Shown: positions 7,413 through 15,879, counted from the first letter of the stretch. The stretch: 64,000 nt of DNA from Pseudomonas sp. MRSN 12121 (GCF_000931465.1 NZ_CP010892.1:868001-932000), one strand, 5' to 3'. Notes: generated by a model not told the origin, from the letters alone. Made by a program: numbers and translations.

Positions 7413-9830
7413 ATGCAACTTTCCGAAGCTGTTCAACATGCTCTTGATGGGAATGCAGTTCTTTTTGTAGGTTCTGGATTTTCGTTCGGTGCGACGAGTC
7501 TTTCTGGCGGTTCACCAATGTCGGGTCGGGATTTTGCAAGGTATCTATACAAAGAAGCGGGCGTGGATGCGGAAGATACTGATCTGGCAATGGCGTCTCA
7601 GTTTTATTCTCAAAAGTTCGGAGAGGCAAAGTTAACACAAATATGTCGTGATATGTTTACGATTCGCCATCCGGCAGTGCATCACAACAATATTGTTAAC
7701 GTCCCTTGGCAGCGAATTTATACGACAAACTACGATGATCTTGTGGAGAAAAGTGGGGCTGAGTCGGGTAGGTCTATTACTGCATTAACACCAAGTGACT
7801 CACCCGAAAGATTTCTTTCTAATGGTAAGGTTTGTCTTCATATAAACGGCTTGATAACCCGCTTAGGCGTTGGTGATCTTTCAGCGACATTTAAGTTGAC
7901 CTTTGAGTCGTATATGACAGATGCACTGGAGCACTCATCGTGGAAGGCGGTCTTGTGCCAGGACCTTCGATTGGCACGATCGATCATATTTATCGGATAC
8001 TCGATGTATGATTTGAATTTAGCTCAAATTGTACATGTCGAAGATATAAAGGATAAAACCATTTTTATCGCAGCGCCTGACCTATCAAGTAATTCACCTG
8101 ATGCGCTGAGACTTCCAATGTTTGGTGAGCTTTTTCCTATCGGTGTTGGTAGTTTTTCTCAGATAGTAACAGATGTTAGGAAAGACTATCTCCCCAAAAA
8201 AACATATCAAAATTATTTTTCACTCGAAAAGCTCAAGCAATCTGCTGCTGTTGCGCAGCCAATGAACTCAGATGTTGAAAAATTATTTCTATATGGTGAT
8301 TTGAACTCAAAATTCTTAGGGTGTACATCAGCTAATAGTGATCCCAGATTTTATCTGATCGAGCGGTCGATTATGGCTGAAGTTAAGAAGTCAGTTAAGG
8401 CTGGGCAGGACATCCTATTTACATCAGATCTTGGTAACGGAAAAAGTATTGCTCTTGAGCAAGCTGGTCGTGAACTCTCAGAGCTGGGGTGGGAAGTATT
8501 TAAAGTAACTGAAGACTCACAGGTTGCTCGTAAAGAGATCGTGCAACTCTTATCGTTGGATGCGCCTGTAGCGTTGTTGATAGATGGTTATATTCCATTT
8601 CTCGAATTTATCGACTTCGTTTCGATTAGGCGTGTTGGCAAAAAAGTTTGTTTCTTGCTTACTTCGAGGACGCATGTGCATGAGGCTTATTTGGATCGGC
8701 TAGAGAACGCACTGCACGTGGCGTTAGTTCCAGAGTTTGATATAAATCAGCTATCAAAATCAGATTCCCTTTCACTTGTATCAATGATCGATACGTATGG
8801 GTTATGGTCAGAATTCTCCTCTCTCCCGGATATTCAGCGCGTACGCTTAATTGATAGCGAATGTCGTGGGCAGTTTCATCAGGTATTGCTGAAGTTATAC
8901 GAAGCTCCTCAGATCGCCAGTAGAATAAAAAGTTTGTTTGGAGAGATCAGACCTGATGTGAAGAGGATCGTCATTGCGATTTTTTTGGTTAAGGCAAGCG
9001 GGCTGGAGATGAGTAAGTCTCTGGTTAATGATTTGCTTGAAGGATCACCTCTCGCTAGATTGTCGAACAATGATAAAGAGTCAGTGCGATTCTTGTGGAG
9101 CGACAATAGTGGATATATTCAGCTAAAGTCGTCAGTTTTGGCTGAGTATTACTTGACCTCGCTAAGTGATGCGTACGAAGTTCTATCGGTCCTGACTGGA
9201 ATGTTCTTGAGAGCGGAAACGTTGGAGGGGCGGAATTACGAGTTTTTTATGCGTAGCGTTATGACTTATTCGGCACTACAGAAGATGTTGCCTAGGAGTG
9301 GTTTGGAAACAGCGGTGGTTTCGTTCTATGAAGAAATCCAAAATACAAAATTTGCAAAAAAAAATCCTCACTACTGGCTTCAATATGCTATTGCCCGGAT
9401 GGCTCTAGAAGACAATGGTTTGGAGCACGTTGAGGCATATTTTAAGTCAGCGTATGCGTTTGCGAAGTTAAAGCCAAATTATAATACTTATCAAATCGAT
9501 AATCACTTTGCTAGGTTTACACTTCAGAAATCGCTTCTATCAGAGAGTGCAGATGGAGCCTTTGAATTGTATTTGGACGCAAAGGCTATTTTGCTAAGGC
9601 AAACATTGAATGAGCAAAAACACTATCCATTCCGCGTCGCTGCAAAGGTAGCTGATGTAGTGCAGAAATATGGAAGTCAGTTTTCTTTAAGTCAGAAAAC
9701 TGATCTTGTACAGTTTTGCGAGGTGGTATTGGAGCGAATTGCTAAACTACCTCCTGAGACGCGTAGTCACCGGCATGTAGAAAATTGTAAGCGCATGCTT
9801 GTTGCTACGGTTAAGGAACTTAGCTCTTGA
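7413..9830 (+). CDS. SIR2-domain NTPase (STAND-like), probable anti-phage defence protein
   Basis: The 805-residue protein has at least three parts. Residues 1-270 are a SIR2-like NAD-binding domain with VGSGFS (19-24), TTNYDDL (104-110), HINGL (143-147) and GYSMYD (195-200). Asn106 and His143 fit the catalytic pair of SIR2 NADase effectors. Residues about 320-480 are a P-loop NTPase with a degenerate Walker A (LGNGKS, 340-345), a Walker B-like VALLIDGY near 388 and LLTSRT near 412, as in STAND ATPases. The rest is helical and may be a sensor. This matches SIR2-STAND (Avs5-type) or related defence proteins that deplete NAD on phage sensing. The gene is markedly AT-rich, stands alone, and sits beside an ssrA-integrated prophage. 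RBS AAAGGGA is ten bases upstream. Confidence 0.75.
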   Translation: MQLSEAVQHALDGNAVLFVGSGFSFGATSLSGGSPMSGRDFARYLYKEAGVDAEDTDLAMASQFYSQKFGEAKLTQICRDMFTIRHPAVHHNNIVNVPWQRIYTTNYDDLVEKSGAESGRSITALTPSDSPERFLSNGKVCLHINGLITRLGVGDLSATFKLTFESYMTDALEHSSWKAVLCQDLRLARSIIFIGYSMYDLNLAQIVHVEDIKDKTIFIAAPDLSSNSPDALRLPMFGELFPIGVGSFSQIVTDVRKDYLPKKTYQNYFSLEKLKQSAAVAQPMNSDVEKLFLYGDLNSKFLGCTSANSDPRFYLIERSIMAEVKKSVKAGQDILFTSDLGNGKSIALEQAGRELSELGWEVFKVTEDSQVARKEIVQLLSLDAPVALLIDGYIPFLEFIDFVSIRRVGKKVCFLLTSRTHVHEAYLDRLENALHVALVPEFDINQLSKSDSLSLVSMIDTYGLWSEFSSLPDIQRVRLIDSECRGQFHQVLLKLYEAPQIASRIKSLFGEIRPDVKRIVIAIFLVKASGLEMSKSLVNDLLEGSPLARLSNNDKESVRFLWSDNSGYIQLKSSVLAEYYLTSLSDAYEVLSVLTGMFLRAETLEGRNYEFFMRSVMTYSALQKMLPRSGLETAVVSFYEEIQNTKFAKKNPHYWLQYAIARMALEDNGLEHVEAYFKSAYAFAKLKPNYNTYQIDNHFARFTLQKSLLSESADGAFELYLDAKAILLRQTLNEQKHYPFRVAAKVADVVQKYGSQFSLSQKTDLVQFCEVVLERIAKLPPETRSHRHVENCKRMLVATVKELSS

Positions 9831-10081
9831 GATGGCTGGTGTAGAACTCTTCTCCTAATTGTAATTTTGTAGACGAAGGATTTGACTGGCATTTTTAGTC
9901 TTACTGTCTTTTTGTATTGAAATGGCCAATTTCCCGCTTGAGATATTTGATTTTCTTGGTGTTTGTCAGGTTCTCAGGCGGTCTGGTTGGCGCAAGTTTC
10001 GGCTTAACTGCCCACGCTTAATGCAGGAACTCACAGTCCGTCAAAATTTTGTTCAGAGTCCGTAGGAGAATTACGACTTTC
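9831..10081. other. AT-rich non-coding stretch after the SIR2 gene
   Basis: There is no open frame of note on either strand and no clear terminator. The composition matches the SIR2 gene and differs from the host, so it probably arrived with it. Confidence 0.45.
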
Positions 10082-10278
10082 CTAGCCAGCCGGAACTGTT
10101 AGGTCTGAGATGTCTTGATGAATGAATTCCAGATTTTCATCCAACGTTTCGAGTGCTCGGCGCACTTTATTCACGATATCGGCCGACCACGCTGCTCGAC
10201 CTAATTGGAAAACTCTTCAATCGCTACGTCGAGCGCGATCTGGTTATGGTTCAATCGATCAAAAAGGCTAACGCTCAA
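10082..10278 (-). pseudogene. Decayed small gene (frameshift and internal stop)
   Basis: Read on the minus strand from TTG 10278, the sequence encodes SLFDRLNHNQIALDVAIEEF, then meets an in-frame TAG. After a one-base frame change it continues as ADIVNKVRRALETLDENLEF and ends IHQDISDLTVPAG with a stop at 10082-10084. The amphipathic helical character continues across both lesions, so this looks like one small protein of about 65-70 residues that has been inactivated. Its function is unknown. Together with the fragment at 10354-10490 it may be what remains of a small two-gene unit. Confidence 0.5.
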
Positions 10279-10353
10279 GTTAGGTGCCCGTCATAGTGCT
10301 CTCCATGTTTCGAGGAAGCCCAGCATTGATGCCTTGATCATTGTCTTGGATCT

Positions 10354-10490
10354 TTAGCCCAGCTTCTTCAGTTCCCCTACCGATACAGCCTCAGACGCTC
10401 CCACGGTACCCCATACGCCACCAGCTGCGAATCCGCCGACGCCTCCGGTGGCGATGGATGAGGAGTACAGCCAGAAACAAGAAAGCCCGC
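10354..10490 (-). pseudogene. Glycine-rich gene fragment, truncated at its 5' end
   Basis: On the minus strand an open stretch without a usable start encodes SSSIATGGVGGFAAGGVWGT, then VGASEAVSVGELKKLG and a stop at 10354-10356. The glycine-zipper hydrophobic segment recalls C-terminal parts of small bacteriocins or membrane-active peptides. The beginning is missing: a stop and a terminator hairpin precede it. It lies between the SIR2 gene and attL, upstream of a second broken gene. The bacteriocin idea is a guess. Confidence 0.3.
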
Positions 10491-10506
10491 ACTAGGCGGG
10501 CTTCTT
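10483..10506 (-). terminator. Terminator hairpin beside attL
   Basis: AAGCCCGC-ACTA-GGCGGGCTT forms a stem about 45 bp outside the left att copy. Read on the minus strand it is followed by TTTCTTGTTTC. Because ssrA runs on the minus strand, this is where its terminator would have been before the prophage entered. Confidence 0.55.
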
Positions 10507-10547
10507 GGGGTGTTTCATAGACTGTCTGAGACAGGACTAGATTGCTA

Positions 10548-10575
10548 TTTGGTGGAGCCGGGGGGATTTGAACCC
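10548..10575. repeat. attL: attL: displaced 3' end of ssrA
   Basis: Twenty-eight bases, starting TTTGGTGGAGCCGGGGGG, are identical to 51120-51147, the 3' terminus of the intact tmRNA gene including the CCA end and part of the T arm. After one mismatch the next four bases also match. The integrase gene ends only five bases away. The copy at the other end sits in the complete tmRNA gene, so this copy is the fragment pushed away on integration. Confidence 0.9.
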
Positions 10576-10579
10576 GCGT

Positions 10580-11776
10580 CTATGCCTTTGTTTTCGCGGT
10601 GTTCAGCGTTGAAGCTGTCATATTGCTGTCATTCCCAGCAAAGGCCAGCTCTGCTTTGCTGCCAGCCGTATCGTCGGCGCTCGGCATCCATCTTCCATAG
10701 ACCCTGGCAATCATTGTCCAGTCGCTATGCCCCATTTGCTTTGCAACCCACATCGGGTGCTCGCCAGCCGAAAGCATCATCGAGGCATAAGTGTGCCTGG
10801 TCTGGTACGGGCGCCGGTACCGAACGCCGGCCTTCTTCATCGCTGGCACCCACATCGTTTTCCTGATCGGCCCATCACCCGCCCAGCGCTCGAGCGTACG
10901 TGGGTTCTGGAAGACTTCTGCGTCTGCCAAGAACGTGTGAGCCTTCTGAGCTTTCAGTGCCTCCATAGCGGGCCTGAGCAGCTTCACGCTTCGTCGTCCA
11001 GCTGCTGTCTTCGTTGTCTCGGCCTCCCCCTTGCTGGCCTGGGTCATCGCTCGGCTTACCACCACCTCCTCGCGTAGCCAGTCGATATCGCCCCAGTCCA
11101 GCGCTACGAGCTCGCTGGTGCGTAGGCCGGTCCACAAAGCGAACTGCATCATGTTGCGCGCCTGTCCGGAGAGGGCGCCCAGCACCGCCTGCTGTTCTTC
11201 GGAACTGAACGGATCCACATCATCTTCCCTTGGCGGGGCCTCCTTGAGCGAGTAGGTCCAGCCCGCCAAAGGGTTTACCTCGATCAACTCCTCATCCGTT
11301 GCGTCGCCAAGAGCAGAGCGCAGGCAGCTCTGGATATTGCTCAAGGTTTTGTTGCCAACTTCCAAGGTAGCCAGCCAGTCGCGCACATCTTTCCTTTTTA
11401 GGTCGATCATCATCTTGTCGCCAAGTGCAGGAATCAATCGGAGCTCAACAAGCTTGCGGTATCCGTCGAAGGTGCTGCTTGAAATGTGCTTTCGCTTCCC
11501 TTCCAGCCACCTGGTCAAGAATCCGTTCACGGTTTCGCGTGAAGTCTCTGGCGCAAACTTCGCCGCCCGAGGCGACCCTGGAAAGGTCACCGAGTAGTCG
11601 AAGGTTCCGATAGAAATTGCATGTTCAATGGCCGCCTTGTGCTGCTCGGCCTTCTTCAGGTTAGTGGCGGTGGGCTTGAGCGTGATCCGCTCGCGGCACC
11701 GGACGCCCCGATACATGAACGTGATTTCGATACTCGAATCGGAGACTGTCCGGACTCCCCTCCCGCCTCTACCCAT
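10580..11776 (-). CDS. int: Tyrosine-recombinase integrase of the prophage
   Basis: The 398-residue protein has an N-terminal arm-binding-like domain, a core-binding domain (about 80-170) and a C-terminal catalytic domain. Catalytic features are the first Arg in WTGLRTSEL (about residue 219), the second Arg in YQTRHTYAS, then MGHSDW and the nucleophile Tyr in RVYGRW. It catalyses integration and excision at the 3' end of ssrA. Its stop codon lies next to attL and its start overlaps the excisionase-like gene, as is usual for phage int-xis pairs. The N-terminal 100 residues resemble P2/lambda-type Arc-like arms only loosely. Confidence 0.93.
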   Translation of the reverse strand: MGRGGRGVRTVSDSSIEITFMYRGVRCRERITLKPTATNLKKAEQHKAAIEHAISIGTFDYSVTFPGSPRAAKFAPETSRETVNGFLTRWLEGKRKHISSSTFDGYRKLVELRLIPALGDKMMIDLKRKDVRDWLATLEVGNKTLSNIQSCLRSALGDATDEELIEVNPLAGWTYSLKEAPPREDDVDPFSSEEQQAVLGALSGQARNMMQFALWTGLRTSELVALDWGDIDWLREEVVVSRAMTQASKGEAETTKTAAGRRSVKLLRPAMEALKAQKAHTFLADAEVFQNPRTLERWAGDGPIRKTMWVPAMKKAGVRYRRPYQTRHTYASMMLSAGEHPMWVAKQMGHSDWTMIARVYGRWMPSADDTAGSKAELAFAGNDSNMTASTLNTAKTKA

Positions 11777-11931
11777 GACTCATATCCCTCTATATCGAGA
11801 AGCGTCCGGCCATCCGGCGCCTTGATCCATATCTCACCGAGCCGCCAGATCCCGTCACGGATCTTTGAGCGGATCGCGTCTTCTGTGTAGCCAGATTCGC
11901 TGGCAAATTTCCTGACGGTCACATAGCGCAT
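11656..11931 (-). CDS. xis: Excisionase-like small DNA-binding protein
   Basis: This 91-residue protein begins MRYVTVRKFASESGYTEDAI, a MerR/excisionase-type winged helix that reads as a helix-turn-helix followed by RDGIWRLGEIWIKAPDGR. The rest is low-complexity Ser/Gly. Its 3' end overlaps the start of int by about 120 bases in another frame, so the two are translationally coupled. Size, fold and place beside int support a recombination directionality factor. A shorter functional protein is possible, because the last 40 residues overlap int. Confidence 0.7.
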   Translation of the reverse strand: MRYVTVRKFASESGYTEDAIRSKIRDGIWRLGEIWIKAPDGRTLLDIEGYESWVEAGGESGQSPIRVSKSRSCIGASGAASGSRSSPPPLT

Positions 11932-11935
11932 AGCT

Positions 11936-12508
11936 TCACCGCTCTTCGTGTCGCGACACGTTTTCGGTTTCGGCGTTTTGTGTCGCTGCCTTGCTCATGG
12001 CTGCGTCGACGGATTCGTCAGTCGATCCGTAGTCACCGTCTGGACGATGCCCGCGATAGTCGATATCGCAATGCTGTTGAATCCACTGATACCGCTCGTT
12101 GTTCTTGATCAGGGTCTCCAGATCGACCTGCCCCCTGGTGGTCACTGTGTCGAGTTCGTGCTTTAGCTTCTTGTTCTCGGCGATGCTCAGGAAGCAGGCG
12201 TGATTGGTGATCTGCAGGTCATCCTTCAGCCGCTCGATCTCAGCGACCAGCACCAGCACCGCCTTCGGGTTCGCCTCGGCGATAAACTCGGCGTTGGCCC
12301 GGCACTGCTCATCGGTCTTTACCAGGCAGTTGGCGAACGTGTTGGCGATCCGCCCGCCACGTTTCCGGCCGCTGGCGATGTAGCTGTACAGCACGTAGCC
12401 GTGCTCGTTGACGTAGTCGCCGTCGGTTACCCATGGCCCAGGAGTTGCGGCCTTGGCCAGCACCTTGAGTTTGGCGGCGAGCCTCTGTGCAGCATTAGGC
12501 TTACTCAT
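11936..12508 (-). CDS. Phage hypothetical protein (Ea22-like region)
   Basis: The 190-residue protein starts MSKPNAAQRLAAKLKVLAKA, contains TPGPWVTDGDYV and a NAEFIAEANPKAVLVLVAEI block, then a coiled-coil-like stretch and a charged tail. The AEFIAEANP-VL pattern is common in Ea22-type accessory proteins of lambdoid phages, whose function is unknown. The start at 12508 has GAGGA eight bases upstream and overlaps the preceding stop. It is part of the leftward operon behind xis. Confidence 0.55.
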   Translation of the reverse strand: MSKPNAAQRLAAKLKVLAKAATPGPWVTDGDYVNEHGYVLYSYIASGRKRGGRIANTFANCLVKTDEQCRANAEFIAEANPKAVLVLVAEIERLKDDLQITNHACFLSIAENKKLKHELDTVTTRGQVDLETLIKNNERYQWIQQHCDIDYRGHRPDGDYGSTDESVDAAMSKAATQNAETENVSRHEER

Positions 12509-12701
12509 CACGACCATCCTCGTTGTCAGCGACCACACGAAGCTTGAAGTTGATCCCGCAGGCCTGGGCCAGGGCAACTAGCTCGCTTACCCGGGTGCTG
12601 GGCTCTTGCAGGGCCTGGCCGAAGCGCACCAGACGGGCGCCGAGGCTGGCGAACTCAGATCCGGCGCCGGGCTTGTCTTCCAATTTGAAGGTCATGGTCA
12701 T
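12501..12701 (-). CDS. Small phage protein, unknown function
   Basis: A 66-residue protein, MTMTFKLEDKPGAGSEFASL to NEDGRDE. It overlaps the genes on both sides by a few bases, as expected inside one operon. A central amphipathic helix (ARLVRFGQALQEPSTRVSEL) is the only visible feature. No family is recognised. Confidence 0.5.
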   Translation of the reverse strand: MTMTFKLEDKPGAGSEFASLGARLVRFGQALQEPSTRVSELVALAQACGINFKLRVVADNEDGRDE

Positions 12702-13072
12702 AGCTGGAATACCTCTTTGTGCTGGCGCTGGAGCTGCACCGCGGCCGGGGTTGGCCCGTCCTGGTCCTGCTCGGGGGCCAGGGTTGAATGGTTCTGTAGC
12801 TGCTCGAGGGGCAGGGCGGCTTGAACCCGTAGGAGCGGGGCGGCCACCAAAGGCCCGCTTTCACGCATCGAATTGGCCGGAAACGCCCGGTCCGCATCGC
12901 TTGAGGGGGTGGCCTGCTGTAGGGTTGAGTCGGGCAAGCAACTGATCCCGGTGTTGTTCAAGATCCAGCAGGTAACGCCGCGCTGGCTGTCGTGCTGCAC
13001 GCTGATGATTTGCTCGTCGGATGCGGCTTGGCCGGCTACCAGCAGCAGAATCGAAAGGATTATTGGCCTCAT
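12698..13072 (-). CDS. Small secreted phage protein with signal peptide
   Basis: The 124-residue protein begins MRPIILSILLLVAGQAASDE, a good Sec signal peptide. The mature part has two cysteines (VTCWILNNTGISC) that could form a disulfide, then a Gln/Pro-rich tail. The start at 13072 overlaps the phosphatase stop as ATGA. The N-terminal IISVQHDSQRGVTCWI stretch looks like a small periplasmic domain; function unknown. A periplasmic protein expressed from the left arm could act in superinfection exclusion, but nothing proves it. Confidence 0.5.
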   Translation of the reverse strand: MRPIILSILLLVAGQAASDEQIISVQHDSQRGVTCWILNNTGISCLPDSTLQQATPSSDADRAFPANSMRESGPLVAAPLLRVQAALPLEQLQNHSTLAPEQDQDGPTPAAVQLQRQHKEVFQL

Positions 13073-13794
13073 GGCTTCGGCTCCCAGTCCCATTGAAGTT
13101 TCGGATTGATTGGCGGGTGACACTGGAGCGTGGCCAGGTTGATCAGCGTGAAGTGCCCGCCCATCCATGCTCCGGTGTCGATGTGGTAGACGTTGCCCAG
13201 CACCGCCGGCTGGCGGGTTGGCGTGTGGCCAACGATCACAGCCCGGACGCCGCTGACGCCTTTTTGGTTCTCGCTGGCGATGCGGGAGCGGGACCACTGG
13301 CAGCAGGCCTCAATGTTTTGCACGCCTGACACCCGGCCCGAAAGCGCATCGCGAAGCGTTGACCAGGACAAGAAAGGGCAGTCGGCGTGCACGATACCTA
13401 CCAGGCCGGCGTCCGTTTCCACCTCGATCGCCACCGGCAGCTCGCGCAGCACCACCGCATACTCGGTCTTTTCGTCTCGGTTCTTGGCCATCAACCAGGC
13501 CCCGCCGTTGTGCATGTACAGGTCATCGCGCAGCGCCTGCTGTACGTAGCCGACCGCCATGTCTTCGTGGTTGCCTTGCACAGCGTGAAACCATGGCTTG
13601 GCCAGCCACTCCAGGACCTGCTCGCTTTCCGGCCCGCGGTCGACCAGGTCGCCGACGCTGAACAGCCGATCCGCCGTAGGAGCGAACTGGACCGCATCCA
13701 GCGCCGCCTGCAGCTTGGTGAAGTGGCCGTGAATGTCGCCAACGGCGAAGTCGCGACCGGCGGTGTTGATCTCGAATCGCTGAATCCTGTTCAT
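13069..13794 (-). CDS. Phage protein phosphatase, PP2A/lambda-phosphatase type
   Basis: The 241-residue protein has the metallophosphoesterase signature: GDIHGH (19-24), GDLVDRGP (48-55) and GNHED (74-78), with later VGHTP and DTGAW motifs. These bind the two metal ions and the phosphate. It is the size of phage lambda phosphatase (221 residues) and of E. coli PrpA/PrpB, which remove phosphate from Ser/Thr/Tyr residues. In lambda the homologue lies in the nin region; here it sits in the leftward arm. It overlaps both neighbours by four bases. Confidence 0.88.
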   Translation of the reverse strand: MNRIQRFEINTAGRDFAVGDIHGHFTKLQAALDAVQFAPTADRLFSVGDLVDRGPESEQVLEWLAKPWFHAVQGNHEDMAVGYVQQALRDDLYMHNGGAWLMAKNRDEKTEYAVVLRELPVAIEVETDAGLVGIVHADCPFLSWSTLRDALSGRVSGVQNIEACCQWSRSRIASENQKGVSGVRAVIVGHTPTRQPAVLGNVYHIDTGAWMGGHFTLINLATLQCHPPINPKLQWDWEPKP

Positions 13795-14528
13795 GCGCGA
13801 GCCTCCCCGGCGATCAGTGCCAGCCTAGCCACCAGATCCTCGGTGCGACCGTAGAAGCGGCCGGTGTCCTCGTTGATGAACTGCTCCAGCACCTGGGCTA
13901 CCTCGGCGCTTTCGGCCAGGCCGCGCAGGGCTGGTGCTGTAGGAGCGAAGTCTCCGGCAGGTTCATGCACGAAGGCATTGGCCTTGATCGGCAAGACCTT
14001 CACCGGTCGGACTCCCTTCTCTTTGCTGCTCCAGTTCGTATCAGGTACGCACCAGGGCAGCATGTGCAGGCACCACGAACTGCCCGCCGTCGGCTTCTGA
14101 GTGCTCGACCAGTATTCGCGCAATGCAAATGCCTGGGCAGGTCCGCCAGCGCCTTGGATTGGCCAATGCGTGCCCCACGCTTCCAGCTGCAGCAGGTTGG
14201 CGCGCATCACCTGGAGTTCTTCAATGGCTGGAATGTGCCAGCCACGATGCCCGCGGATGTTCATGTTCAGCACCTGCTGGGCGATCGCGCTACCAGCTTC
14301 AGCCATGGCCTTGGTGTTCGCCATCCCGTCGTAGTAGGACTTGGAACCGCGGATGTTGAGCCGCGGGCCAGGCCGGTCCCACCACTGGGCGTCCTTCTCG
14401 AACTCACGGCCGGAATCTATCAGCGCGTGCTCGGCGCCATCGAAGAACAGGCGCCCGGCGTAGAAGCCGCCGGCGAGTGGCTGGCCGATCTGGGGCAGGG
14501 TGGCCGGGGAAATCTCGCGGCGCTTCAT
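13791..14528 (-). CDS. Lcl/DUF1566-like domain protein
   Basis: This 245-residue protein contains a carbohydrate/ligand-binding-like domain recognised by NIRGHRGWHIPAIEELQVM (typically WRLPT.EEL), REYWSSTQ and a final VRPVKVL. These are the landmarks of the Lcl C-terminal/DUF1566 family, related to formylglycine-enzyme-like folds. The C-terminal 80 residues are extra and helical (AEVAQVLEQFINEDTGRFYG). The function in phages is unknown. It overlaps the genes on either side by four bases in the leftward operon. Confidence 0.6.
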   Translation of the reverse strand: MKRREISPATLPQIGQPLAGGFYAGRLFFDGAEHALIDSGREFEKDAQWWDRPGPRLNIRGSKSYYDGMANTKAMAEAGSAIAQQVLNMNIRGHRGWHIPAIEELQVMRANLLQLEAWGTHWPIQGAGGPAQAFALREYWSSTQKPTAGSSWCLHMLPWCVPDTNWSSKEKGVRPVKVLPIKANAFVHEPAGDFAPTAPALRGLAESAEVAQVLEQFINEDTGRFYGRTEDLVARLALIAGEARA

Positions 14529-15136
14529 GGCTGCTGCTCCCGTGGCCAGTCTTCGTCGATTGGCCAGTCCAATTTTGCGGCGTCCACGGCGGCGTCGAGG
14601 TCCTTGCCGCCAACAGGATCACCAGACCCGATCCTGACCATGGGCACGTTCGCAGAGCCGGTTCCGAGTGCGCCGTCTCGCAACCACTCGTAGCGCCTGG
14701 CGTTGGCCACCAACTTGACGTGATCATCGATCGAGAATGCATGCAGGAACGCCGGCTCGCCCTTGTCCGCCATGTAACGAAGGCCATCATTGATATCGCT
14801 GAACTTTAAGTCGCCTTCCACAACCACATGGCGCAGAGCGACAGAGCAGAAGTCGAGCACCTGCTTGTCGGTCCAGTTGGCAACTACCGATGATTTCTCG
14901 GTGGTTCGGTTGGCTTTTTCGCATCCACTGGCAATTTGGTTGCCCATGGCGAACCAGGCGCCAATGCAGGCGGTAAGGATCACCCAGACGGCGACGAGGA
15001 AGACACCGACGATCAGCTCAAGGTCGCTTGGGTTGTCGAAAATTTTCGGCGTGACCTTGTAGAAAAAGATCAGGGTTGCGAACAGGTACACGGCGATCAG
15101 AAGCAGGAAATTGAACATCTTCAAGGGGGCTTGCAT
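14525..15136 (-). CDS. Phage membrane protein, unknown function
   Basis: The 203-residue protein has two N-terminal membrane helices (residues 8-27 and 40-65), then a cytoplasmic domain of about 130 residues with DDHVKLVANARRYEWLRDGA. That VANARRYEWLRD motif recurs in many tailed-phage accessory proteins and also occurs in Ea22-type proteins. Topology suggests an inner-membrane protein with a cytoplasmic tail. No enzyme motif is seen. It overlaps the next gene by four bases. Confidence 0.5.
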   Translation of the reverse strand: MQAPLKMFNFLLLIAVYLFATLIFFYKVTPKIFDNPSDLELIVGVFLVAVWVILTACIGAWFAMGNQIASGCEKANRTTEKSSVVANWTDKQVLDFCSVALRHVVVEGDLKFSDINDGLRYMADKGEPAFLHAFSIDDHVKLVANARRYEWLRDGALGTGSANVPMVRIGSGDPVGGKDLDAAVDAAKLDWPIDEDWPREQQP

Positions 15137-15185
15137 GTTGATCTCCAGGCTGATGAGGTAACGTTTCGCTACCCCATCGTCTTCA

Positions 15186-15350
15186 TCAGTGTTTGGGCTT
15201 TCCGGCCATCAGCACCACCAACAGCAGAACGACCAGTACCAAGTCGCCCACCATCGAAAGGATGCGACTGGCCGAGTCGACGAAGACAACGCCGCCAGCA
15301 AGCCCGTAGGCTGCCAGCGAACGAGTCTTATTGCCGAGCTTGGCCAGCAT
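15186..15350 (-). CDS. Very small phage membrane protein
   Basis: A 54-residue frame starts at ATG 15350, three bases downstream of the TerB-like gene stop on this strand, with preceding CCTGTAACC as a poor ribosome site. The C-terminal half is a single membrane helix (MVGDLVLVVLLLVVLMAG) followed by KPKH. The N-terminal half is basic and Gly/Ala-rich. Tight packing between two operon members and a clean hydrophobic helix support it as real. Function unknown. Confidence 0.5.
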   Translation of the reverse strand: MLAKLGNKTRSLAAYGLAGGVVFVDSASRILSMVGDLVLVVLLLVVLMAGKPKH

Positions 15351-15352
15351 GG

Positions 15353-15787
15353 TTACAGGTGGTCTTTGAGGTTGAGGCCCAGCAGCTTGGCGCTGCGCTC
15401 AAGGGCAGTCAGTTCCTCAGGCTCAATCTCGCCGTCAGCCTCAGCCACGGTCAGCATCACGTTGAGTACGGTCAGCGCTTCGGAAGGGGAATGGGCCAAG
15501 TCACCCAGTTCCTTTTCGGCGTTCTGCCGCAGGATGCGCGTGCCCGACTTGAAGTCGGTCTTGGCGCGGTCGATGGTATTGGACAGCTCTGCGCCGAAGC
15601 CCTGGAGCGCTGGGTTGTTGCTGAGAATGGTTTCGATCTTGGACAGCTCGCTTTCCTCCAGATCGCCATCCGCTGCGGCGACGTAGATCGAGCCGTACAC
15701 GACCGCTTCCATCAGGTCACGGTTTGCCAGCTTCGCTACAGCTGCGCGAGCTTGGCCAGATTTCTTACCGAACAATTTACCGAGCAT
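15353..15787 (-). CDS. TerB-like protein
   Basis: The 144-residue protein matches the TerB fold: an all-helical domain with YVAAADGDLEESELSKIETI near residue 35 and AEADGEIEPEELTALERSAK near 115. Both are the repeated acidic A-DG-....E...I metal-binding pattern of the family. TerB proteins are linked to tellurite resistance and to phage and colicin resistance systems, usually near the membrane. A lone phage-borne TerB in a lysogenic-arm operon could be a conversion gene. The short N-terminal basic segment may bind membrane or nucleic acid. Confidence 0.75.
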   Translation of the reverse strand: MLGKLFGKKSGQARAAVAKLANRDLMEAVVYGSIYVAAADGDLEESELSKIETILSNNPALQGFGAELSNTIDRAKTDFKSGTRILRQNAEKELGDLAHSPSEALTVLNVMLTVAEADGEIEPEELTALERSAKLLGLNLKDHL

Positions 15788-15879
15788 GGGTGTTTCCTCT
15801 TTCGTGGGTTGGGGTGAGGCTTTTTCCAGGCCGAGCGAATCCCGGCCGCGTTGTTGGCTTTCGCAAAAATCAGGTTGGG

